Assembly: GCA_015832175.1 (NCBI GenBank)
Contig: WJXW01000001.1
Coordinates: forward strand, 2,852,001-2,916,000
Direction of reading: 5' to 3'
Length of the DNA: 64,000 bases
Source: Paraphaeosphaeria minitans
Taxonomy: Eukaryota > Ascomycota > Dothideomycetes > Pleosporales > Didymosphaeriaceae
In this document: positions 43,583-54,234 of the stretch, one piece after another
How the letters are laid out: each line of letters starts with the position of its first letter
Numbering within the stretch: position 1 is the first letter of the stretch
Position numbers and translations under genes: made by a program
The notes under the pieces: generated by a model
Told to the model about the DNA's origin: nothing
What the model saw: only the letters and a program-made list of their open reading frames with translations
Database searches by the model: none

Positions 43583-46171
43583 ATGTACACACGCCAACGC
43601 AGTTCGACCGGCGCCATGGACACCGGCCCGCCAGCCTCTCGTTTGACGCGCTCGACGGCCGACGCGCAGACGACGACCCCCAAACATTCGCAGCCTCATT
43701 CACCTCCCGACCGAACTTCGCTGTTGCGCCTGCCTTCTTCTGCCAGCTCGGTCGCGACATCAATTCGCTCGCGCAGAGTTTCCAACCCCGCTGCCTCTGC
43801 CTCTGCCTCTGCCTCTGCCTCAGCCTCAGCCTCCGCCTCCGCCTCCGCCTCAGCAACGCCTGCAACCACGCCCTCGTACTTTTCCCCCCAGCAAGCTGCA
43901 GCCAGCAAGGAAGTGCGCTCTCCCGGGACCGGCCGCCCGCCCGCCTCCTTCAGCTCCTTTGGCAAGGCCTATGGCGATACGTCGCGCGGCCCTCCGATAA
44001 GCGCGTCTGGCACCTGGCCCAAACAACACCCACCCACCCGCTCGCTCTCCATCTCTGCGGACCGCATGGCTGGCCCCAGCGAAGCCTCCTTCTCTTTCGA
44101 CTCGGGCGTCCGCCCGCGAGTGCAGAGTCGCCGCGCCGGGGAGAGCCGCTATGGGGACACCGACACCTCTGGCGCTGAAGACGGCGAGGACTTGTTCCTG
44201 AACATTGCCGAAGACAGTGCGAAGGAGCCCCCTACAAACGCCATGTCGCGATCCGACAGAGTACGGGTAGGTTGCAATTACTTTCGTCCGTCTTGATGCT
44301 CGCGCCACCAACTTGCGCCCTCCTGCTACAGCACGCTGACCCTGTCGCAACAGTCCCGCATAGCCCGCAGCAACCGACAATCATTACCTTCATCCATACC
44401 CTCGTCATCTCCAGCCGTCGCTAGTGCAACCAGGCCGAACGGCGCCAGAATCCCCAGGGCCATTGATACCTCAGCAAGCACCCAATACCGCCGCTCATCG
44501 CTCCTTCCCTCGGCGACAAAATCTACACGGGAAGTGTCCCCACTGACCCCTTCCAATCCCGTCTTCACACCGCGCACGCGCACTCAAGAGCTCTCGCCCA
44601 AGACGCGACGCTCGACTGCTTCGTTGGCACAGACCCAAGAGCAGGAATCGCAACCTCCCTCGGCGCGGGCCGATGCAGGATCCAGCTTCTCTCCCAGAGA
44701 GTATGCACCACAAGTCGACACGGGGAAGACGAGGCAGCAAGACTCCACTCTGTCACCGAAAGAGTTCTTGGCCCAGCTCGAGGCAGGCAGGCGGCGTCCT
44801 TCGTATCCAGATGCGCTGCAGACACCACCCAACAATCGCAACGGCCCCTTCAAACCCTCGAATCTTCATTTCCATTCTTCTTCGCGCGACAACACTGCGA
44901 TACCACATATCGACACACCTCCTGAAGCGCGGTCGCGATACGATGGCACAGAGGTTTCAGGCAGCTCGGCAGCTGCTACGTCAATGTGGGATGAATTGGA
45001 CGAGTTGAAGTCAAGAATGAAGAAGCTAGAGATGGGCGGGAAAATGCCAGCCACCTCGGGCGCCGCCATCGCTCAGGCTTCCGCAGAACGCCCACGAACG
45101 GCGAATACTGCGGCCACTACAGTGTCCTCTTCTCCCAAACAAGAGCGAAAACCAGCATCAGCCGAGTCTACCGTGCCCCTTTCCACATCGAAGAGAATTC
45201 ACCCTCTGCTGCATGATGCCCTAGCCAAAGTGAAATCGCACGCGGCACCTGCCATCTATCGCACGCTTGAAGCCACCGCCCAAGAAGCGCTCGCTTTGGC
45301 AGAGATGGCGGGAAGCGCTGGTCCGCAAGGAACGTTCCACTCGACAAGTTCGATTCTGGGCGGGCACGCTCAGCCTGACCGGCAGGTCCGACGAAAAGCA
45401 GACCACATCTGCCGGAATCTGACTGAACTGTGCATTGAACTTTCCAACAGCAGCAAACCATTCACCTTTTCCAGCCCAGCGCTACAGAGAACATCGACTG
45501 CAGTGGCATCCCGTCGACCTAGTCTGCAGTTGAATGGCGATTCACCCACTATTCGTGCAAGCATTGAGCCGGAGAGCGATGTCCACCCTCGATCGAGTCC
45601 TAGCAGGGCAATGAGTCGCATCCAAGCGCGGCGAACCAATGTAATGGGTAGGCGCGAGGCAAGTCAGGAGCCACCGACCCTATCACAGTCTCAAGCTCCA
45701 TCGCGTCTGGACGCTCGTCTGGACCGTACGAGCACCAGTCTGTATCGTCGCCGTGAGCGTACGCCAGATGACGACGACGATCCGACCTTGACATTGCGGG
45801 CACCTTCGCGTGCAGTGACCGACTTCAGGGAGACGCGTGCCGCACACAGGTCGCGCCATAGCAGAGAATACACCTCCCAAGAACCCATGCCAGATTTGCA
45901 GCCTTCCCCTTCTTTGCCGATACCGATATTCTCTTCCAGGCGAACAGCTCTGGCCGGCAATGAGAACAATCTTCTCTACCGGGATAGAGACACTGCACAA
46001 AGTGCTCTCGGTGCTACTCGTCGGTACGGACTTACTGGCCAAAACTTTCCTGCAACGGAGAAACATCCGGTGGCCAGACCCCAATTCGTCACGAACAGGA
46101 GCTCAGTAGGGGGCAGCTTTCCGCTTGGGCGCAGCGCCAGCCTCAGCCGCAGGCGTGTTAACGCAGAATGA
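43583..46171 (+). CDS. Large low-complexity protein with (SA)n tract and short coiled coil, function unknown
   Basis: Two exons: 43583-44266 and 44354-46171, 833 aa. The start at 43583 is the first ATG; ATG 43616 (MDTGPPASRL) is an alternative. Most of the protein is Ser/Pro/Arg-rich and probably disordered. About twelve SA dipeptides are encoded by a hexanucleotide tract (43790-43855). A conserved-looking helix (SMWDELDELKSRMKKLEMGG) follows in the middle. A more ordered helical segment (HPLLHDALAKVKSHAAPAIY...EATAQEALALAEMAGSAG) and RRKADHICRNLTELCIELSN come next. Proteins with this arrangement are fungal-specific and uncharacterised to my knowledge. Many SP and TP sites suggest phosphorylation. 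No enzyme motif is visible. Confidence 0.75.
43790..43855. repeat. In-frame GCCTCT/GCCTCC hexanucleotide tract
   Basis: About eleven to twelve GCCTC(T/A/C) units encode an Ala-Ser run inside the low-complexity protein. The unit length keeps the frame, so copy-number change would alter only the run length. Confidence 0.85.
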
Positions 46172-49100
46172 AGACTGCTTGGCGGACGATTAGAGAGTTT
46201 TTCTCCCGGCGCACTATGAGGAAAGCATGCTTTACAGATACCCTTTGACTTTTTCATAGATTTCATTGGTCATCTTCGATACGGGTGAGACATTCGGAGC
46301 GGCGCGCCAGCGTTGAGCAACGCTTTGTGGTGTGCGTATTTGGCTGGTGTAGTCAGTCTTCATCAGGCAGCTCAGTAGCTGGGTTGTTACAGTGTTCCGT
46401 TCCCAAGTATCTCACTTGGCTTGTTGTTCACTTCGCAGCAGCGTCGCCAGCCTCTCGGGGTCGCATTTTCTATTCTCAACACTTCTACGATTCAAGAGCG
46501 AGGAACAGCGTTTGTGGGTTTCTTCTCTTTCTGTTCGTCAGCATTTGTCCACGGAGTTTCAGTTAGCGTGTGCATACTTGGGAGTCGGGGCCAAAAGGAA
46601 TTTAGCATCACAGGTGTCTGGGTATGTAGGGTATGCTAGGGTCAACAGCGAGCTGTACAACATTCTCAATCCATCATTTCATAATGCAATGCGTCTTGTG
46701 CGTTCGTTGGCACGTGGATTGTGGGATGGTGGAAATCCCGCTCCAAAGGCCAGTTTTGGCTCAACTCAATCACCAATATTGACAACGTCACCAAGCAGGA
46801 CTTTTTTTGTTAACTCTACGTAATGGGCATCTTTTTCTCCTGCCCGAGACGTGAGGTCAAGGTAGCCACGGATCAAGGCAAGACGCCGCTTGGAACTTCT
46901 GCTTGCGAGGGTCCACGGCAGTAGAACGACATGCAGACATCTCCCCCTCCATCAATTTCGAATTACCAAAAATCCTTGAACGTCCCCTTGTCATGGGATC
47001 GCGCACGCCGATGCAGCCGCGAGGTCGGCACAGGAAGAAAAAAGGCCGACGTTCTCTCGATGTGGCGTAGAGTATGCTGAGAACAAGTCGATGCGTACGC
47101 CAGGGTATTGATTCTGTGCCGTGGGAGTAGTGGTGGAATTAAAGCCGAGGGCAGAGTACGCGTGACGATACATGCACACCGATGACCAAGTTCCCCCTCG
47201 TAGACGTTACCATGTATGCTGTGCTCGGACTGCGTGTTTCTGGGTGCGGTGCCTGCTGAACGTCTGCGCGTCGGTACAGAAGACGGATTTGTTTCCTTCT
47301 CAATAGACCTAGCGGGATTTTGGTACCTACCAGTGGGCCTTCCGGTGTTTTCGGCCATCGTTTTAACAGTTTAGCACGTTATCGGGCTAGTAGATAGGTA
47401 CGCAGCGACCCACGACTCGCTACCTAAAGGAAGATGTCGTGTTGGCTGCTTGTTTCTAGTGATGTGACTGATGAAATCGCGGACCATTCCATGGCATTTG
47501 TGGTTGGGGTAGGTACCTATTGCTGGTGGCGCGAGTCGTTATCGGTCGGTTACAGGAGTGCCCCGACTCTTTTTCTGTCTTAGCTACAGCCTTCTAGAAC
47601 GTAATGTAGCATTGTTCCATTCCAGAAGATGTCCAAGGATTTGCCAGCTCGTTCATGAACGACACTAGCGTGGTGCGGGACATGGTTTGATATTGCGTGT
47701 AGCGCGCAACACGCTCTTGCGTTCTCGCTGCGCAGAATGCTTCGTCTCCATTACCGAGGCTGATTTTGCTCGACACATACCCATCAGGTCGTTTGCCCTC
47801 TACCTACTGCTGAGCTGACTCTCGCTATCCACACGTATTGCCCACCTCGATTTTGTCGACGAGTCTTCCCTCGTTAAAGATAATTCTGAGCCGGAATGCA
47901 TCCATCTAGCAGCACCCGAGAATTATTCAGAAGCCCATGCACGCCGACAGGTTTTTGTAAGCTTCCGGGAAAATACTAAATCTCGCGGGTCGTCGTGAAT
48001 GTTCACTGCGCTTCGGGACATCCCGCTCGTCTCCGGCCCTCACTCTATCTGCATCCCTGTTTAGTCGTGCACAGCAGAAGTTTCAGCCATGCAAGCTGGA
48101 GTGCGACCGCTTGGCAACGGTCAAGACAGCAGCGTATGAATACAGTAACCTGATTAACCTGATCCTCCATCTGAAAGCGCCAGCCTCGCCTAGAATTCGT
48201 GCGCGACCCCATGGTCGGCCAAACCATGGACGAAACTCAAGGTCGATGTGGACTATGAAGGCCGAGCGAAGAGTTGCAAAGTAACGGTCACCGACCCACG
48301 AACCCTGACATCTGGAGTGAAGAATGGCCGAGACTACATGTGTGTGATCAGCTTCGAAGCACATCCAGCAACACAAAAAATCCACGTAGCGGAATGGTGG
48401 AACACCGAAGAGCAAACGAATACAAGCAGAGGTTGGGGATGAGGCTCTTGCATGGAATGGTACTGGTACTGGACTGGCGACGAGCCAGGCTTCCGGCAAC
48501 AGACGTGTACGGCGTGATCGCAGCTCGCCAAGAGATGGTCCACCCGAGATGAATTCATGTCCGGAAGACGTGTGGAATGGCGTGTGGTGGACACCTTGAA
48601 GGGCAAACTTTTGACACAGCCCGCAGTAGGCAGAAGAAGTGCATCGTTGAGTGGAGACACGGTTACTGGATGCCGTGGAATGGTTGCATCTTGGCAATGG
48701 GGTTGGCAGCGTCGTGCCAGCTGTGGTGTTCGGGCACGGGGTTGGAAGGGATGGATTGTGTCGGAACGTGTTCCTGTTTGGAGAGATTCGGCAGGACGCA
48801 GGCGAAAGACAAAATGAAGCTCAAGTGCTCTCCTCTTCTGGTCCATGTTGGTAGCTAGACTATCCGATGGTGAGGTCGCGGTATGGTGACGTGAGTGCTA
48901 TTGGTCCCACCTTCCTCATTCGCAGGCTCCGCCGGGGTAAGGAGAGAGGAGTAACGCCTCGCCGTGGGCAGCATGGGAGGAAGCCGAAGAAATAGCGGTG
49001 CCGGGGCGGCTCGTCAGCATCAATTCCGCATCGAGCGACTGCTGGGAGGAAAAAAACAGGGAAGCGATGCCGGATGGCTGGTAGAGAACTGTGACAATGA

Positions 49101-49893
49101 ACCAGCAACCGGGCGTGGCGTTGGGAAAGTGCAGAGGTAGGTAGCATCAGCGGCACGCATCAATGCGGCGCGTCAGGGCAGAGGCGACGCTGGTGTACAA
49201 CGTCAACCCCGCATCTCTCGATGTTCTGCACACCAGACGGTTGTCCATGGCGGCGCGCTATATTGACGTCCGGGAAACGAGAAGATGGCCGGGACATGAT
49301 GATGTGTCGTGAAAGATGACGCAGCAAACTTGGTGGTGGTCCCGCGGCTGCAAGGAAGTGGGAGGCATACGAAGCCTAGCGACGACGCAAGGATGCGGCA
49401 GAGAGAGGGAGAGGTGGTGGATGCAGCGAACGAGTGCAAGCGTGTCGTGAAGGCATGAATCCGCGGCGGTCGTTCAGCACCCGTTTGTGCCATGCAGGCC
49501 TCGATCTGGGGTGGTGGAGAAACAAGACAGGCCGAAGATCAGCAGCTGCCTAGTAGGTACCGGTAGATACAGCACTAGTCTACCTTGTCTGGGCTCCAGC
49601 TAGCCCCCGCAACCTGACGGCAACGGTCCGCGCGTGTTCCGGGGTCGAAGCTTGGGGACGTTGGGAGCTTGGGAGCTGGGGAGCTTCGGGGCTTGGGGGC
49701 TTGGAGGCTTGCGGAACTGTGAATAAGAACCCGGCGCGCTGTCCTGGCCTCTGCTTTTCTTGCGAGCGCCCTCCCGTTGAACCGTAGCCCTAGCGTTACC
49801 ACCTAGTAGCTCTAGATCTTACCCTACTCTTCACTCTTTGTTCAGGGCCTGTCAATCAAAGCTCCCCGCTTGTGAAGAGCATTCTTAGTCGCC
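46172..49893. other. 3.7-kb region without a supportable gene
   Basis: Both strands carry frames of up to about 200 codons (for example minus 48697-48083). They overlap each other, lack likeness and lack recognisable splice structure. Repeated TAGGTACC-type motifs occur (about 47390, 47510, 49550). A degenerate GGGGCTTGGG/GGGAGCTTGG array lies at about 49648-49712. The last part is the promoter of the beta-glucosidase gene. Confidence 0.4.
49648..49712. repeat. Degenerate 9-10-bp repeat (GGGAGCTTGG/GGGGCTTGG)
   Basis: Six or seven variant copies in tandem, about 180 bp upstream of the beta-glucosidase start codon. Confidence 0.7.
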
Positions 49894-52799
49894 ATGGTCC
49901 GCGCGTGGCTTGCTCCCTTCCTGCATGTGGCCATCGCCCAAGCCCAGGTACGTCTACGTCCATGTCTACTCCCTTTACACACCACCAAGATCCTGCATAC
50001 GTGAGAAATCTCGCCAGACGCTGCAGTCATGACTCCCGGTGCGGCGCACTTCTTTCTGTCGCTTTTTCCCTTTCTTAGAGTAACCAATGTCTGATGTCTG
50101 CTGTTGTTGACGCACATGCGCTGACGGTAAACAAAGTACCCCTCAACGCCACTCGGGCCCAACAGCACCACTCCGAGTGATCTGAACAACGCCTACAGCC
50201 CTCCCTACTATCCCAGTCCATGGGTGGATAGTTCCGCTGAGGGTTGGACCGAAGCTGTTGAAAAGGCACGGAGCTTCGTGAGCAAGCTTACGCTTTTGGA
50301 AAAGGTGAATCTCACAACTGGTGTCGGCTGGGAAGGCGAGGCTTGGTAAGTTCTTAGTTGCATGTCTGAAATTGACCAAGAGTTGATCCATCCAGCGTTG
50401 GCAACACCGGAGCCGTCCCGCGTCTGGGCTTCCCGGGCTTCTGCACGCAGGACAGCCCTCTGGGCGTTCGATTCGCCGACTATGTCTCCGCATTTCCCGC
50501 TGGGGGCACCATTGCGGCGTCCTGGGACCGGGGCGAGTTCTACCGTCGTGGGTACCAGATGGGTGTGGAGCACCGCGGCAAAGGCGTGGATGTCCAGCTT
50601 GGACCCGTCGTCGGCCCTCTTGGTCGCAACCCCAAGGGGGGACGTAATTGGGAGGGCTTCTCCCCTGACCCCATTCTCAGCGGAATCGCCGTCGCGGAGA
50701 CCGTCAAGGGTATCCAAGATGCTGGTGTCATTGCTTGCACAAAGCATTTCATCCTGAACGAGCAGGAGCACTTCCGCCAGCCAGGCCAGTTCGAGGATTT
50801 CGGCGTTGTGGACGCTCTCAGCTCAAATGTGGACGACAAGACTCTCCATGAGTTGTACTTGTGGCCATTCGCTGACGCGGTCCGCGCGGGTACTGGTAGT
50901 ATCATGTGCTCTTACAATAAGGCGAACAACTCCCAAGTGTGCCAGAACTCGTACCTTCAGAACTACATCCTCAAGGGCGAGCTCGGCTTCCAGGGTTTCA
51001 TCATGTCCGATTGGGATGCTCAGCACTCCGGTGTTGCTTCAACGCTTGCCGGTCTCGATATGACCATGCCTGTAAGCACTCAAACCCCTTTTCTAGACTA
51101 GTCCGACACTTACCGATCATTGTAGGGTGACACCGACTTCGACAGCGGCTTCTCCTTCTGGGGCACGAACCTGACCCTCTCCATCATCAACGGAACAGTT
51201 CCAGAATGGCGCCTCGACGACGCGGCGACGCGCATCATGGCCGCTTACTACCTTGTCGGCCGCGATCAACACGCTGTTCCCGTCAACTTCAACAGCTGGT
51301 CGCGCGACACTTATGGATACCAGCATGCCTTTGCCCAGGCCGGTTATGGCCTGATCAACCAGCACGTCGATGTTCGAGCCGACCATTACAAGGCCATTCG
51401 CGTTGCATCAGCCAAGTCGACTGTTCTCTTGAAAAACTTGAATGGCGCCCTTCCGCTCAAGGGCAACGAGAAGAACACGGCTGTCTTCGGTCAAGACGCT
51501 GGAGACAGCCAGGTTGGTCCCAACGGCTGCGCCGACCGCGGCTGTGACAACGGTACTCTTGCCATGGGCTGGGGATCGGGAACCGCTGACTTCCCTTACC
51601 TGATCACTCCTCTTGATGCCATCAAGAACGAGGTTGCTGGCAATGGTGGCATCGTGCAGTCCGTCACTGACAACTACGCTTGGACTCAGATCATGTCGCT
51701 CGCAAAGCAGGCCAGCACCGCCATTGTTTTCGTCAACGCAGACTCTGGCGAAGGCTTCATCACTGTCGATGGCAATGCAGGTGACCGCAACAACCTCACC
51801 ATCTGGCAAGGTGGCGAGACGCTCGTGCAGAACGTCTCTGCCTACTGCAACAACACCATTGTCGTTATCCACTCCGTGGGGCCCGTGCTCATTGACTCTT
51901 TCTCCAACAGCGAGAATGTCACTGCCATTCTTTGGGCTGGTCTTCCTGGCCAGGAGTCTGGAAACGCTATTGCTGACGTCCTGTACGGCCGAGTCAACCC
52001 AGGCGGCAAGTTGCCATTCACTTTTGGTACCAATGCTTCTGAGTATGGTCCTGACCTTATCTACGAGCCCACCAACGGTAACGGCAGCCCTCAAGATAAC
52101 TTCGAAGAAGGTGTGTTCATCGACTACCGCGCATTCGACCAGAAGAACATCACACCCGTGTACGAGTTCGGATTTGGACTGTCGTACACGACCTTCTCTT
52201 ACTCCAACCTGACAGTCACCAGGGTCGCCGCTGGAGCTTACACCCCCAACTCTGGTCTCACCGAGCCAGCACCGGTTCTGGGCAACTCCAGCACGGATCC
52301 TTCTCAGTACCAGTGGCCTTCCAACCTGACGTACGTCAACAAGTACATCTACCCGTATCTCAACTCGACCGACCTCAAGGAAGCATCGTTGGACGCCGAG
52401 TACGGGGTCAACCACACGTACCCCGACGGCGCCACCGACGGCTCAGCGCAGCCCAAGATCGCGGCGGGCGGAGGACCCGGAGGCAACCCGCAGCTGTGGG
52501 ACGTGCTCTTCACCGTGACGGCCACCATCACCAACAACGGCACCGTTGCCGGAGACGAGGTACCCCAGCTTTACATGTCGCTCGGCGGGCCCACGGACCC
52601 CGTCGTTGCCCTGCGCAACTTCGAGCGTCTGAGCATCGGCGCTGGCAAGACGGCGACCTTCTACGCCGACGTGACGCGCCGCGATGTGTCCAACTGGGAC
52701 ACTGGCCGCCAGAACTGGGTCATCACCAATCACACCAAGACGGTGCACGTTGGCTCGTCGTCGCGGAAGCTGCCGCTCAGCGCGAAGCTGTCGTTTTAA
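49894..52799 (+). CDS. Secreted beta-glucosidase, glycoside hydrolase family 3
   Basis: Four exons by eye: 49894-49947, 50137-50345, 50396-51071 and 51126-52799, about 870 aa. A short signal peptide ([17 protein letters not shown]) is encoded by exon 1. The mature part begins [22 protein letters not shown]3 blocks are complete: [48 protein letters not shown], and the nucleophile region [13 protein letters not shown] (Asp in SDW). The GH3 C-terminal domain follows, with [20 protein letters not shown], and then a fibronectin III-like domain ([13 protein letters not shown]). Many NxS/T sites fit an extracellular glycoprotein. It would hydrolyse cellobiose and other beta-glucosides to glucose outside the cell. 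Intron 1 (189 nt) is the least certain; a small extra exon inside it cannot be excluded. Confidence 0.92.
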
Positions 52800-54234
52800 T
52801 TAGAACCCTACGAGGTTGCTGGTCATTGTCTTGACGTTTTGCTGAGGTTTGGACGATGGTTTATATAGTAAATCATGGCATTGGGCATTGGGCATCGGGC
52901 ATCGGGCATCGGGGCTTAGCATAGCACATGATGGCAAATTCTTAATCATCTCGTAATGTGGCGACTGCCGTGGGAACAGTGCGAGTGAGGTATCTACGGT
53001 TGTTTATGTGTGCGTGTGGAGAGGAGAGGAGGAGAAAGAGAGGAGAGGAGAGGAGAGGCGTCTGGGAACGCGTGCGGTACGCGTCGAGCACACGAACCAG
53101 GACGCAGCGTAGCGGAATGGCTGTGGTGGGCACTGCCAATGGGGTGGCTGGGACGATGATGTCATGCACATGTGGGTCGGATCACGCACCGTGGGTGAGA
53201 TTTCTGTTTACCTGGTGTAGCGCGAGATGCAGGGTGAATGAAAAAATTTTCCTCTCGCAGCATGCATCACAGAACAGAGCGAGTTCCAGTTTCATCAGAT
53301 GCCCGCGGTTGGCGTGTTGAATGTTTGATCAACTGGCGCCTCGCTTGCTGGCGGGTTTGCTGCGAACTGTCGGTGGGCCGCAGGGCGCATCGACGCGCTT
53401 GGCCGGGTGCGTTTGCCTAGGTAGTAGGTACCTCACCTACCTACAATAACAATGGGCGTCATCGTCCACACGGGCGATCGCAGCGTGCTTGTAGGTAGGA
53501 ATGCCCATACCCTGGAGCCATGGCAGAAGCAGCGCGCCACCTGCATAATGAATGAATGCCTCCGTGTCGAAAGAATGTGCAGACAGGCGCAGATGATTGC
53601 AGCTGCGAGTGTAGAGCCGGGGTAGACGCGCCCTGCCCGTCACGTGCCGCCCGGCTCGCCCGCCCACGGCCAAGGCTAGACGAGACCATTGAGCCGCGAT
53701 GGTCCTTTCTGCACGTCTTCGTGATCCTGGAGGGCCGAGACGTGTTGTCTTCCTTTGCGTCCACGACCCCCTCGCCCGTCGTTGCCATAACCTGCCGCCC
53801 GACCCGCAAACGCAGCGCCTCCCGTTCGGTCGCGCATGGGCGAAAAAACAAACAAGACGACCCTGGACCGAACACGCGTGGCTTCCTCCACCTCCACATC
53901 ACCACTGCTGGACCGGCAACCAGCCTCCCGCTTCCCACACCGCCGCTGCCCCCGCTGAGCACCTGCACGCACCCACGCACCCACCGCGGAAGAGGCACTC
54001 TCCACCGGACGCGACAGGCAGCGCATCCCGCTCGAGTCTGGGTGGGGCGCAGGAACCACCCAACAACGTCCTCTGACTTGGGTCGTCTTCTCTGCTCGCC
54101 TCCTCGCCCACCCCGCGACCGCACTCGACACGATCACGATCACGATCACGATCACGATCACGATCACGATCACGAACACGAACACGAACACGCACCCAGC
54201 GCCACTGCCCCCGTCCAGCTGCCGCTCGCTCACC
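52800..54234. other. Intergenic with several microsatellites
   Basis: This holds a GGGCATC/GGGCATT array (about 52878-52914), a GAGAGGA tract (53020-53060), an imperfect TAGGTA inverted repeat (53418-53444) and the (CGATCA)n array before the forkhead gene. Long open frames at 53.5-54.2 kb on both strands are caused by low complexity and have no likeness. Confidence 0.5.
54131..54192. repeat. (CGATCA)n / (CGAACA)n hexanucleotide array
   Basis: About seven CGATCA units pass into three CGAACA units and end 43 bp before the forkhead gene ATG (54235). The array is likely part of the mRNA leader or core promoter. Confidence 0.9.

Noticed and set aside
48083..48697. 204-codon minus-strand frame
   Set aside because: It is opposed by frames of similar quality on the plus strand, with no likeness and no splice logic.
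53459..54124. 221-codon minus-strand and 243-codon plus-strand frames upstream of the forkhead gene
   Set aside because: Both are driven by low-complexity DNA, including the hexanucleotide array translated as a His-Asp run.
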